Below are positions 34,328 to 42,867 of a stretch of DNA of 64,000 nt, piece after piece. How positions within the stretch are numbered: the stretch's first letter is position 1; every line of letters begins with the position of its first letter. The notes below the pieces were generated by a model. It was not told the DNA's origin. It ran no database searches and was given only the letters and a program-made list of their open reading frames with translations. A program made the translations under genes and the position numbers. The DNA lies in NCBI GenBank assembly GCA_002238725.1, contig MPMX01000021.1, forward strand, positions 1-64,000, in the 5' to 3' direction. This DNA is from Rhodospirillaceae bacterium bin65 (lineage in GTDB: Bacteria; Pseudomonadota; Alphaproteobacteria; Bin65).

Positions 34328-34666
34328 GGGAGGGTTTCAAAAGGGGATTATATCGGTAACTATGCGTTCGCGGTTTACTGCCGTTCCGATAGCCGATGCC
34401 GTAAATTATCCCCTCGGTGCCACCCCGGACGGAGCGCAGCGGAGATCCGGGGCCCAGGAGCCTGCCCTGAGCTTGTCGAAGGGGCCACGGGCCGAGGCCT
34501 TTCGGGTCGGCCCTGGGCCCCGGATCAAGTCCGGGGCAGCATCAATTGTTATTGTAGGGCAACGGCAAACGAGCGGCATTTGCAGTTATCGCCGACGCCC
34601 TGCCGCTGGAGGATTATCCGGCGCTGCATAGCCAAAGATATAATCCCCTTTCAAAACCCTCCCCTA
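34325..34666. mobile_element. 342-bp MITE with 30-bp terminal inverted repeats
   Basis: The ends 34325-34354 and 34637-34666 are inverted repeats matching at 28 of 30 positions, beginning TAGGGGAGGG on each outward side. Both ends are flanked by TA, the target duplication made by IS630/Tc1-mariner transposases. The interior has no gene but carries nested GC-rich inverted repeats (CCCCGGAC and its complement around 34425-34540) able to fold into long hairpins. The left end overlaps the stop codon of the upstream gene. Apart from this element the 34328-34711 gap holds nothing else seen. Confidence 0.82.
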
Positions 34667-34711
34667 CAAAGTCGGCCGGAAATTCCCGATAACGGACAGA
34701 ATCCCTGAAGG

Positions 34712-35443
34712 CTACACGCCCCGTCCGCCGTCGATCGGGAAGGCGACGCCGGTGATGAAGCTCGCCTCGTCGCTCGCCAGCCAGAGCGCGGCCTTGGCGA
34801 CATCCTCGGACGTGCAAAGCCGGCCGAGCGGCACCGTCGCCTCGAAGGCTTCGCGCGAGTTGGCGCCGAGGAAGGAAGGCAGCAGCGGCGTGTCGCCAGC
34901 AACCGGGCAGAGTGCGTTGACCCGGATATTGTCCGGCCCGAGCTCGGCCGCCATCGACTTGGTCATGGTGATGGCTGCGCCCTTCGAGGCGTTGTACCAG
35001 GTGAGGCCCGGCCGCGGGCGCAGGCCGGCCGTCGAGGCCGTGTTGATGATGCAGCCGCCGCCCTGCTCCCGCATCAGCGGCACGACCTCCAGGGCCGCCA
35101 GGTAGATCGACTTTACGTTGACATCGAAGATGCGGTCGAATTCGTCTTCCTTGACGTCGAGCATCGGCCGGTTGACGTGGGTGATGCCGGCATTGTTGAC
35201 CATCGTATCGAGGCGGCCGTGGCGGTCGACCGCGGTGCGGACCATGGTGCGGACATCGTCCCGGTCGGCGACATCGGCATGGACATAGGCGGCGCCGATT
35301 TCCTCGGCGACCTTCTTGCCGAGCTGGTCGTTCAGGTCGGCGCAGACGACGCTTGCGCCTTCGGCAGCATAGCGCCGGGCGATGGCTTCGCCGAATCCGG
35401 AGGCTGCGCCGGTGACGATGGCGACCTTGTCCTCGAGTTGCAT
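34712..35443 (-). CDS. SDR family oxidoreductase
   Basis: A 243-residue classical SDR with cofactor loop TGAASGFGEAIARRY (residues 11-25), VCADLND after beta-2 (acidic, suggesting NAD preference), MVNNAG, catalytic IINTASTAG serine and YNASKGA. The C-terminal TGVAFPIDGGRGV is canonical. Similar to cyclopentanol or 3-oxoacyl reductases. It faces the MITE and is divergent from the DUF1330/PhyH pair. No pathway can be assigned. Confidence 0.88.
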   Translation of the reverse strand: MQLEDKVAIVTGAASGFGEAIARRYAAEGASVVCADLNDQLGKKVAEEIGAAYVHADVADRDDVRTMVRTAVDRHGRLDTMVNNAGITHVNRPMLDVKEDEFDRIFDVNVKSIYLAALEVVPLMREQGGGCIINTASTAGLRPRPGLTWYNASKGAAITMTKSMAAELGPDNIRVNALCPVAGDTPLLPSFLGANSREAFEATVPLGRLCTSEDVAKAALWLASDEASFITGVAFPIDGGRGV

Positions 35444-35636
35444 GGGAATTCTCTCCGCTGGTCATTGTCGTGGAGGGGGTATGGCGGCGGCAAGGTGCCC
35501 TACCGGGCCTGCACTGGCAACAGGACGAGAAGCGCCGGATGCGGCGGCCGTGCAGACAGGCGACTCCTCATCCGCGCAAGGGTTGTGTATGGAGGGCAGC
35601 GTTGCCGAGAGATCGGCCGGACCTCAGGGGGATACC

Positions 35637-35924
35637 ATGGCAGGGATTTTCATCGCGTTCGTGAATGTGACCGATCCGGAGAAATACAAGAATTATGCCG
35701 CCCTCACGCCCGCGGCCGTCGCCGCCTACGATGGCGAGTGGCTGGTCCGCGGCGGCGAGACCGAGACCATGGAAGGGCCAGAGGAGACCCGCCGGGCCGT
35801 CGTGATCCGCTTCCCCTCGGTCGAGAGGGCGCGGGAGTTCTGGACGTCGCAGGAATACCAGGCCGCGAAGATCGAACGCGCTGGCGCGGCCGAGATGCAC
35901 GCGATCATCGCCGAAGGTGCGTGA
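35637..35924 (+). CDS. DUF1330 domain protein
   Basis: A 95-residue protein of the DUF1330 family (dimeric ferredoxin-like alpha/beta fold), seen in FIAFVNVTDPEKYKNYAALTP, WLVRGGETETMEG, VVIRFPSVERAREFWTSQEYQ and the end. Its function is unknown; the fold is shared with small oxygenases and stress proteins. The start at 35637 has AGGGG upstream; longer in-frame starts overlap the divergent SDR promoter region and lack similarity. It ends 3 bp before a phytanoyl-CoA dioxygenase-like gene, so the two are co-translated. Confidence 0.85.
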   Translation: MAGIFIAFVNVTDPEKYKNYAALTPAAVAAYDGEWLVRGGETETMEGPEETRRAVVIRFPSVERAREFWTSQEYQAAKIERAGAAEMHAIIAEGA

Positions 35925-35927
35925 GCC

Positions 35928-36755
35928 GTGCCCTACCGGGCCGCCCGGCGGGAGATCGAGGTTTTCGAGGCGGACGGCGCCGTCCTGCTCAAGGGCGTCA
36001 TCGGCCCGGCCTGGCGTGCGCGGATCGCCGCCGCCATCGAGCGCGATATCGACAATCCCGGCCCGTTCTTCCACGGCTACGAGGCCGAGGGGCAGGGCCG
36101 GTTCCACGGCAACCTGCGGGTCTGGCAGAACGATCCGGAATTCCGGGCCTATTGTTTCGAGAGCGGCCTGCCCGAACTGGCGGCGCAGTTCTTCGGCGCA
36201 TCGAAGGTCAACCTGCTCTACGACCAGCTTTTCGTGAAGGAGCCGGGCACCGCGAATCCGACCCGCTGGCACAACGACCAGCCCTACTGGCCGGTGCGCG
36301 GCCGGCACGTCATGTCGTTCTGGCTGGCGCTCGACCCGACGACGGCGGAGAACGGGCGCCTCGAATTCGTCCGCGGCTCGCACCGGTGGGACCGATGGTT
36401 CCAGCCCGAGCCATTCGGCAGGACCGTGACCCGCAGCTACGACGACAACCCGGACTACGAGAAGATGCCGGATATCGAAGCGGCGCGCGGCGACTACGAC
36501 ATTGTCGCCTGGGACATGGCGCCCGGCGACGTCATCGCCTTCCACGCGCTGACGGTCCACGGCGCCGGCGGCAACCGGCGCAGCGACGTGCGCCGGCGCG
36601 GCTACACCGTGCGCTATACCGGCGACGACGCGCGCTACGACACCCGTCCGGGCACGGCGAAGCCGCTCGGCACCGATGCGCTGAAAGACGGCGACCCGAT
36701 GGATGGCGACCTCTATCCGGTCGTCTGGCGGCGGGAGGCAGTGGCGGCGGCCTGA
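35928..36755 (+). CDS. Phytanoyl-CoA dioxygenase (PhyH) family protein
   Basis: Fe(II)/2-oxoglutarate-dependent oxygenase of 275 residues, starting with GTG. The iron ligands are H115 and D117 (TRWHNDQPYW) and H211 (LTVHGAGGN). Arginine for 2-oxoglutarate is expected in the following RRRGYTVRY. The fold is double-stranded beta-helix. PhyH members hydroxylate or halogenate very different small molecules, so the substrate is open. It follows DUF1330 by 3 bp; the downstream promoter of rpmJ separates it from the next gene. Confidence 0.85.
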   Translation: MPYRAARREIEVFEADGAVLLKGVIGPAWRARIAAAIERDIDNPGPFFHGYEAEGQGRFHGNLRVWQNDPEFRAYCFESGLPELAAQFFGASKVNLLYDQLFVKEPGTANPTRWHNDQPYWPVRGRHVMSFWLALDPTTAENGRLEFVRGSHRWDRWFQPEPFGRTVTRSYDDNPDYEKMPDIEAARGDYDIVAWDMAPGDVIAFHALTVHGAGGNRRSDVRRRGYTVRYTGDDARYDTRPGTAKPLGTDALKDGDPMDGDLYPVVWRREAVAAA

Positions 36756-36795
36756 ATTTTCCCGAACCGGGCCGGAAATGCGCCGGAACGCGCGG

Positions 36796-36824
36796 TTGAC
36801 ACCTCGGCCCGACCGCCCTATCTG
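36796..36824 (+). promoter_or_regulatory. Promoter of rpmJ
   Basis: TTGACA (36796-36801) is followed after 17 bases by TATCTG (36819-36824), a typical alphaproteobacterial housekeeping spacing with a weak -10. The start codon lies 39 bases downstream of the -10 box. Confidence 0.6.
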
Positions 36825-36863
36825 CCGGCCTTCGAGACAGTTCTCCCAACCGGCGCCGGAGCC

Positions 36864-36989
36864 ATGAAAGTCGCAAGTTCCGTCAAGACCCTGAAGAAGC
36901 GGCACAAGGATTGCCGCGTCGTCCGCCGGCGCGGGCGCATCTATGTGATCAGCAAGACGGTGCGCAGGTTCAAGGCGCGCCAGGGCTGA
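36864..36989 (+). CDS. rpmJ: Ribosomal protein bL36
   Basis: A 41-residue, highly basic protein. The pattern [31 protein letters not shown] and ending FKARQG is bL36. Only one cysteine is present instead of the zinc-binding CCCH set, so it is the zinc-independent (C-) form, which is the usual type in alphaproteobacteria. It is preceded by its own promoter and followed by an intrinsic terminator, so it is a single-gene unit. Confidence 0.95.
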   Translation: MKVASSVKTLKKRHKDCRVVRRRGRIYVISKTVRRFKARQG

Positions 36990-37024
36990 CGCCGGCATCG
37001 GCATTGGCCGGTTTCCGAAATTCG

Positions 37025-37048
37025 CGGCGGGCTTCGGTCCGCCGTTTT
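37025..37048 (+). terminator. Intrinsic terminator of rpmJ
   Basis: Stem CGGCGG/CCGCCG with an 8-base loop containing CTTCGG is followed directly by TTTT. It ends just before the convergent racemase-like gene. Confidence 0.8.
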
Positions 37049-37053
37049 GCGTT

Positions 37054-37776
37054 TCAGGGGCTGATTCCCCGACCGGCGGCGAGCCCGGCATGGAACCAGC
37101 GCAGCAGGTGGCGCATGTCGTAGACCGGCCGTCCGGTAGCGCGCGCAATATCCGCCGCCCAGGGCGCCATGTTGGTGCATTCCAGAACGATGGCGCCGAA
37201 TTCCGGGCGGTCCGCGCACAGGAGGCGCGCCGAAGCGCAGAGTTCGTCCCGCGCGCGGTCCGCATCCAGCGATCCGCCGTTGCCGACATAGACCGCGCTG
37301 AAATGGCTGTCCCGGTCCGGACCGGCGATCGGCGTATCGGCCGGGGCACCGGCGGCGGCGAGATGGGCCGAGCCCAGCGCCTCGGCATCCGCGGTTAGCA
37401 CGCCAACCCGATTGCCCGCCGGCAGCAGGCGCTGCACAAGGGGAATCTGAATGAGCGAGGAGGCCGCGACCGGCACCCCGCAGCCGTCCGCCAGAGCGTT
37501 CTGAAACGGTGCGAGGAAACCGCAACTCGTCGTCAGGCCCGCGGCCCCCTGCCCGACCAGCTCGCGGCCTGCCGCGATGAAGCCGGGCAACAGGCTGCGC
37601 GTATCCCCGCGCACTGCGGTTCCGGGATCGGCGCCGTCCACCGTGGCGTAGAGCACCGGAAAATCGAACGAGGCGGGATTGCCGACATCGCCCGGCAGCC
37701 GCGGAAACCGCGTCTCCAGCATCAGAACGCCTATGGCGGCGGCGCGCTCCGCCGTGCTGGTTTCGGCCGCACCCAT
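37054..37776 (-). CDS. Asp/Glu racemase superfamily protein
   Basis: A 240-residue protein of the Asp/Glu/hydantoin racemase superfamily. Both cysteine motifs are present: GLTTSCGFLAPFQ and IVLECTNMAPWAADI. The first domain opens IGVLMLETRFPRLPGDVGN, typical of the poorly characterised aspartate-racemase-like branch. Cofactor-independent racemisation or isomerisation is expected; the substrate is unknown. It converges with rpmJ and lies upstream of a 340-bp gap before the BCCT gene. Confidence 0.78.
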   Translation of the reverse strand: MGAAETSTAERAAAIGVLMLETRFPRLPGDVGNPASFDFPVLYATVDGADPGTAVRGDTRSLLPGFIAAGRELVGQGAAGLTTSCGFLAPFQNALADGCGVPVAASSLIQIPLVQRLLPAGNRVGVLTADAEALGSAHLAAAGAPADTPIAGPDRDSHFSAVYVGNGGSLDADRARDELCASARLLCADRPEFGAIVLECTNMAPWAADIARATGRPVYDMRHLLRWFHAGLAAGRGISP

Positions 37777-38118
37777 TGCTTTAGTCTCCCGAGCGGCGAG
37801 GGCCGCACCCTAGCCCGGATTTTCCGCCACAGTCACGGCCTGCGTGCGTCGCGTCCCGTATTGTAAGGGAGGGCTTGAAACGGGACAGACCGGAAGGATG
37901 CCCGGCAGACGGCGCCCGCGGAATTCTCGCGCAAAATTGGTTGCGGTCCCTGTTCATTGCTGCCTAATCCGTTGACTAACCGGATCGGGCGGCGCACGAT
38001 TGCAGGTACACAGGTCGCCGGAGCAACGGCCCCGCTGCGGTGGAGCCGGTGCCCTCGATCGGTGCGTGATATTCGGGCGCCGGGTGTTGTCCCGTGTAGC
38101 GAATCCAAGAGGCAGCAG
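37777..38118. other. 340-bp intergenic gap before the BCCT gene
   Basis: No gene is seen. At 37864-37885 there is a TAAGGGAGGGCTTGAAACGG segment resembling one arm of the MITE at 34325, without a matching partner nearby, so it is probably a solo remnant. A TTGACT at 37972 could be a -35 box for the transporter, but no good -10 follows. An AAGAGG ribosome site is at the end. Confidence 0.45.
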
Positions 38119-39774
38119 ATGTCGACAAATCGAAATCTCGTAGCAGAAACCGGTATTTTCAAAGGTCTGCACAGCGGTATGGGGCTGGCAGCGAAAGGTA
38201 TGGTGCTCGCATTTGTTGTCTTCACCGCGCTCAACGTGGAGTTTGCCAATGGGATCTACTCGGCGGTCCGCGGCTGGATCGAGACAGCGCTCAACTGGTA
38301 CTATGTGATTGCGCTGGTGATCCTGATGTTCGTCTGTTTCTACCTGATGCTGAGCCGGTTCGGAAATATCAGGCTGGGCGACGACGACAGCCGGCCGGAG
38401 TTTTCCAGATTCTCCTGGTTCGCGATGCTGTTCTCGGCCGGCGTCGGCATCGGCATCCTGTTCTTCGGCATCGCTGAGCCGATGTTCTATTTCGACAACA
38501 CCCAGCCCTGGAAATATCCCAACAACCCGTTTGCCGACGTGGCCGGCCATACCGCGATGAACGAGCAGCGCGCGGTTGCGGCGATGCGGGTGACCTATTT
38601 CCATTGGGGTTTTCACGCCTGGGCGGTCTATGTGATCGTCGGGCTGTGCCTGGCCTATTTCGGCTTTCGCAAGAAGCTGCCGCTGACCCTGCGCTCGTCG
38701 CTGTATCCGATCATCGGCGAGCGAATCTACGGGCCGATCGGCCATGCCGTGGATCTGCTGGCCGTGTTCGGCACGGTGTTCGGCGTTGCGACGTCCCTGG
38801 GTCTCGGCGTCACCCAGATGGCGGCCGGTCTCAATCATCTGTTCGGGGTCGACCCGGGCCTGGTCACGCAGCTTGTCCTGATCGCGGCGATTTCGGTCGT
38901 GGCGACCATTTCGGCGGTGTCGGGCGTCGGCAACGGCATCCGGATCATCTCCGAGTGGAATATTTGGCTGAGCGCAGTGCTGCTCGCCTTCTTCCTGTTC
39001 GGCGGGCCGTTCAATTGGCTGATGGGCTTCTTCATTACGACGCTCGGCGACTATCTGTGGAACGCCATTCCGATGGGATTCCAGATCTTCAGCGATAAGG
39101 GCGCTGCCTCGTGGCAGGGCGGCTGGACCATCTTCTACTGGGGCTGGTGGATATCCTGGGCGCCCTTCGTCGGCATGTTCATCGCCCGGATCAGCCGGGG
39201 CCGGACGATCCGCGAGTTCATGCTCGGCGTGATGTTCGTGCCGACCTCGATCTCCTTCGTGTGGCTGTGCATGTTCGGCGGGACGGCGATGTGGATGGAA
39301 CTGAACGCCGCCAACGGCGTCGGCACCGCGGGAATCGCGGACCTGGTGCGCAACTGGGATCTGCCTTCTGCGCTCTACGGCACGATCAGCCAGGTGACGG
39401 AGCTCGGCTGGCTCAACTGGGCAATGGCGGCGCTCGCCACCATCCTTTTGGCAACCTGGTTCATCACCTCGTCGGATTCGGGGACGCTGGTAATCACCAC
39501 CATGCTGAGCATGGGCGACGACAATCCGCCCCAGCGTTTCCGCATCGTCTGGGGTATGGGCGAGGGCTTCGTCGCCGCCGTCCTGCTGGCGGCAGGCGGC
39601 CTGACGGCCCTTCAGACGGCGTCGATCGCTGCAGCGCTCCCGGTCAGCGTGATCCTGCTGCTGATGGCTTACGGCATCGTCAAGTCGCTGCACGAGGATC
39701 CGAGTGCTGTCGCCGCGCCGCCGGAGGATACAGCGCCCGACGGCACGCGCATGGCCCAGGAATTGCACGCCTGA
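38119..39774 (+). CDS. BCCT family betaine/carnitine/choline-type transporter
   Basis: A 551-residue secondary transporter with about twelve helices. The hallmark tryptophan-rich motif GWWISWAPFVGMFIARISRGRTIREF is intact, as are SAGVGIGILFFGIAEPMFYF and the LGVTQMAAGLNHLFG region. BCCT carriers take up betaine, choline, carnitine or ectoine for osmoprotection or catabolism, usually with Na+. AAGAGG lies upstream of the start. The N-terminus has about 20 extra residues before the first helix; the C-terminus is short, so strong osmosensing by a tail is less likely. Confidence 0.92.
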   Translation: MSTNRNLVAETGIFKGLHSGMGLAAKGMVLAFVVFTALNVEFANGIYSAVRGWIETALNWYYVIALVILMFVCFYLMLSRFGNIRLGDDDSRPEFSRFSWFAMLFSAGVGIGILFFGIAEPMFYFDNTQPWKYPNNPFADVAGHTAMNEQRAVAAMRVTYFHWGFHAWAVYVIVGLCLAYFGFRKKLPLTLRSSLYPIIGERIYGPIGHAVDLLAVFGTVFGVATSLGLGVTQMAAGLNHLFGVDPGLVTQLVLIAAISVVATISAVSGVGNGIRIISEWNIWLSAVLLAFFLFGGPFNWLMGFFITTLGDYLWNAIPMGFQIFSDKGAASWQGGWTIFYWGWWISWAPFVGMFIARISRGRTIREFMLGVMFVPTSISFVWLCMFGGTAMWMELNAANGVGTAGIADLVRNWDLPSALYGTISQVTELGWLNWAMAALATILLATWFITSSDSGTLVITTMLSMGDDNPPQRFRIVWGMGEGFVAAVLLAAGGLTALQTASIAAALPVSVILLLMAYGIVKSLHEDPSAVAAPPEDTAPDGTRMAQELHA

Positions 39775-39873
39775 CCCGGCGGCCCGGCGCGGCGGCGGCC
39801 TCGCCGGCGCCGCGCCGCTGCCGGGCGCGCGACGTGCCGGACGCCGGCAAAATCGGGCCTCACTGAGCGGCCG

Positions 39874-41616
39874 ATGTGCCGGGCGGCGGCAACGGCTCTC
39901 CAAATTGCGTCGATCGCCGTTCTCGGCATCGTGGCCGGGGCGCTGGCGTCCCTGGCCGCGATCGGTTTCGTCGAACTGGTCGCCCTGTTGAACGATTGGC
40001 TGCTCGTCTCGCCGCGCAGCCGCTTCATGGCCGGCGATCCGAACTGGCTGATCGTCGCCACGATCTGCGTGCCGGCGGCAGGCGGGCTGATCGTCGGCGT
40101 GCTTCACCGCTACATGCCGGATCGCCGGCCGCACGGGCCGCCGGACATCATCCGCGCCGCCCATCTGCACGATGGCCGGATGCCGGCCCGCGCCGGCTTT
40201 CTCAGCGCGCTGACGAGCCTGGTTTCCCTGGGGTCCGGAGCGTCCGTCGGGCAATACGGTCCGCTCGCGCATCTCGGGGCGACCCTCGGCTCCCTCGCGG
40301 CCCGCTTCAACAGGAACAGCCGATGGATGGGGACGGCAGGCGTGGGCTGCGGCGCCGCTGCCGCGATCGCGACGGCGTTCAACGCCCCGATCGCGGGAAT
40401 CGTGTTCGCCCACGAAGTCATCCTGCGCCACTACTCCCTGCGTGCGTTCGCACCGATCACCGTGGCGGCGACGATCGGCTATGTCGTCGCCAACATCGTC
40501 TTCGAACGCCCGCCGCTGTTCCGGGTCGAGGCGGTGAGCGTGAAGGCCGCGCCCGAATTCCTCGGTTTTGTCCTGATCGGCGCCGGCGGCGCCTTCGTCG
40601 CCGTGCTCTACATGCGCGCGATCCTCTATGCCGGCCGGGCCGCCCGGGCCTTGCCTCTCGCCGACTGGTCCAAGCCGATGCTGGCCGGCGCGGCCCTGGG
40701 CGTGGCCGCGATCTGGCTGCCCGACATCCTGGGCATCGGCAAGGAGACGTTGCGCTTCGCCGTCATCGACGACGCCTTCGCGCCGGAAGAACTCGCGGCC
40801 CTGCTTATCGCCAAGATTGCGGCGACGGCGCTGTGCATCGGATTCGGCTTTGCCGGCGGCGTATTCAGCCCGGCCCTGCTGATCGGCATCCTGTTCGGCG
40901 CGCTGGCCGGCGCGGGCGCCGAGACGCTGCTCGGCGACCTGCGCTCGGACATCGCCATCTATGCAATCTGCGGCATGGTCGCCGTGACCAGCGCGGTCAT
41001 CGGCGCGCCGCTCACCGCGATCCTGATCGTGTTCGAACTGACCCGCAACTACGACCTTGCCACCGCGGCCATGGTCAGCGTCGTCTTCTCGAATCTCATC
41101 TCCTACCGGATTTTCGGGCGATCGCTGTTCGACGTGCAACTCCGCGCCGGGGGCTTCGACCTCGCCGCCGGCCGCGACAGGGCGATCCTCGATCTCCGCC
41201 CGATCGACGGATATCTGAGCCGGGACTACACGGCGCTGACGCCGGAGACACCGCCCGCCGAGGCGAAATCGCGGCTCGTGGAGGACCGCCGCCACGAAGG
41301 CTATGTCGTCGACGCCGACGGACGCTATCTGGGCACGGTGAAGCTCGACGAACTGGTGGCGTGGGAGGATGGCGAAAACGCGGCCTCCGGAGCAACGGTC
41401 GCGCAACTGGCGAAGCCGGAGGCCCTGATCTTCACGGCCGGAATGTCGATCTGGGCGGCGATGGAGGGAATGGGAGATTTTGTCGGCGAGAGCATCCCGG
41501 TGCTCGAAGACCGCGACAACGGCCGGATGCTGGGCGTGGTGTTCGAGGCGTCCATCGTCAAGGCCTGGCTGGACACGATGGACGACACGCGCCGCGAGGA
41601 GAACGCGGGGGCCTGA
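39874..41616 (+). CDS. CLC-type chloride channel/transporter with C-terminal CBS pair
   Basis: A 580-residue CLC-family membrane protein followed by a CBS-like cytosolic region (about residues 445-570, with SRLVEDRRHEGYVVDADGRYLG and IPVLEDRDNGRMLGVVF). The pore motifs are GSGASVGQYGP (119-130), FNAPIAGIVFAHEV and GGVFSPALLIG. The gating-glutamate motif GREGP of E. coli CLC is GQYGP here (tyrosine 128), and the internal proton glutamate position is V182. Both glutamates needed for H+/Cl- antiport are therefore missing, so channel-like behaviour is possible. It lies 99 bp downstream of the BCCT gene. Confidence 0.87.
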   Translation: MCRAAATALQIASIAVLGIVAGALASLAAIGFVELVALLNDWLLVSPRSRFMAGDPNWLIVATICVPAAGGLIVGVLHRYMPDRRPHGPPDIIRAAHLHDGRMPARAGFLSALTSLVSLGSGASVGQYGPLAHLGATLGSLAARFNRNSRWMGTAGVGCGAAAAIATAFNAPIAGIVFAHEVILRHYSLRAFAPITVAATIGYVVANIVFERPPLFRVEAVSVKAAPEFLGFVLIGAGGAFVAVLYMRAILYAGRAARALPLADWSKPMLAGAALGVAAIWLPDILGIGKETLRFAVIDDAFAPEELAALLIAKIAATALCIGFGFAGGVFSPALLIGILFGALAGAGAETLLGDLRSDIAIYAICGMVAVTSAVIGAPLTAILIVFELTRNYDLATAAMVSVVFSNLISYRIFGRSLFDVQLRAGGFDLAAGRDRAILDLRPIDGYLSRDYTALTPETPPAEAKSRLVEDRRHEGYVVDADGRYLGTVKLDELVAWEDGENAASGATVAQLAKPEALIFTAGMSIWAAMEGMGDFVGESIPVLEDRDNGRMLGVVFEASIVKAWLDTMDDTRREENAGA

Positions 41617-41657
41617 GCGCCCGCCGCCGCCCCGGTGGAACTATGCCCGGAGGAACT

Positions 41658-42770
41658 ATGCCGCTGAGCCCGATCCGCTTCATCGCCTGCAGCCGGACCG
41701 TGCTTGCCGCTGTGCTCTGGCTTGCCGGCGCCGGGCCGGGCGCTGCCGCCGACCGGACGCTCACGATCGCGACTTGGGGTGGCGCCTACGAACACAGCCA
41801 GAAGAAAGCTTATTTCGAACCTTTCACGGCCAGGACGGGCATCCGCATCCGGACCGCGCGCTACAATGGCGGGCTGGCTGAACTCCGCCGGCAACGCCGC
41901 AGCGGCGACGTCTCCTGGGACGTCATCGACATGACAAAGGCCGATAACCGTGCTGCCTGCAAACAGGGGCTGCTGGAGCCGATCGACCATTCGCTTCTTC
42001 TTCCGGGGATCGACGGCACGCCCGCCGACCGGGACTTCGTCGACGGCGCGCTGACCGAATGCGGGGTCTCGCATATCGTCTATGCGACGGTCATCGCGTA
42101 TAACCGCAACGCGTTTCCGGGCGTGCGCCCGAGCCGGATCCAGGATCTGTTCGATATCCGGCGCTTCCCCGGCAAGCGGGCCCTGCAGAAGATACCGGAC
42201 GCAAATCTGGAATGGGCGCTCAGGTCCTACGGCGTGCCGCGCCAGGAAATCTACCAGCTGCTGAGCACAGAACGCGGCCTTCGGCTTGCCTTCAGGAAGC
42301 TCGACGCCATCCGCGACCACACGATCTGGTGGACCGCCGTGGAGCAGCCGGTAGAGCTTCTCGTTTCCGGCAAGGCGGTGATCGCTTCGCAATACAACGG
42401 CCGCCTGTTCGACGCCGCCGCGGTCAAGGGCCATCCCATCGAAATCGTCTGGGATGCCCAGGTCTCCGAACTGAGCGCTCTCGCAATACCGAAAGGGACT
42501 CCGAGACTGCGCGACGCCCTGCGCTTCATCCGCTTCGCTACCGGCACCCGACCGCTCGCCGACCAGGCAAAGTACATCGCCTACGGCCCGGCCCGCCGGT
42601 CGTCGATGAAGCTCGTCTCCCGGCACGCCGGGACGGGCGTGGACATGCGGCCCCACCTGCCGACCGACCCGTCGAATTTCAGGACGGCGATCCTGAAAGA
42701 CACCGAATGGTACGCCAGCCTCTACGACCGGATTGCAGAGCGATTCCGGGTATGGCTCGCCGGGCATTAG
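41658..42770 (+). CDS. Extracellular solute-binding protein (PotD-like)
   Basis: Periplasmic binding protein of 370 residues for polyamine or related ligands. A signal peptide (FIACSRTVLAAVLWLAG, cleavage after GAAA) precedes LTIATWGGAYEHSQKKAYFEPF, the classical spermidine/putrescine-binding start. Later motifs are WDVIDMTKADN, IAYNRNAFPG and AIPKGTPRLRDALRFIRFAT. The start at 41658 has GGAGG 5 bp upstream; an ATG at 41643 is also in frame. No matching permease or ATPase gene is adjacent, so it is an orphan, possibly serving a transporter encoded elsewhere. Confidence 0.87.
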   Translation: MPLSPIRFIACSRTVLAAVLWLAGAGPGAAADRTLTIATWGGAYEHSQKKAYFEPFTARTGIRIRTARYNGGLAELRRQRRSGDVSWDVIDMTKADNRAACKQGLLEPIDHSLLLPGIDGTPADRDFVDGALTECGVSHIVYATVIAYNRNAFPGVRPSRIQDLFDIRRFPGKRALQKIPDANLEWALRSYGVPRQEIYQLLSTERGLRLAFRKLDAIRDHTIWWTAVEQPVELLVSGKAVIASQYNGRLFDAAAVKGHPIEIVWDAQVSELSALAIPKGTPRLRDALRFIRFATGTRPLADQAKYIAYGPARRSSMKLVSRHAGTGVDMRPHLPTDPSNFRTAILKDTEWYASLYDRIAERFRVWLAGH

Positions 42771-42867
42771 CCCGGCCGGGCGGCGGTTGACCGCGGCACG
42801 ACCGGCGTTGCAGGGTCTTCCATCGCGTCGGAAGGCCGGCGACGGGCGGTATCGGGAGGAGCCGGCG

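Noticed and set aside
37954-41406. A 1,150-codon open frame on the minus strand
   Set aside because: It runs antisense through the BCCT and CLC genes. The composition (Arg, Gln, Asp, His-rich, no domain) is that of a high-GC shadow frame.
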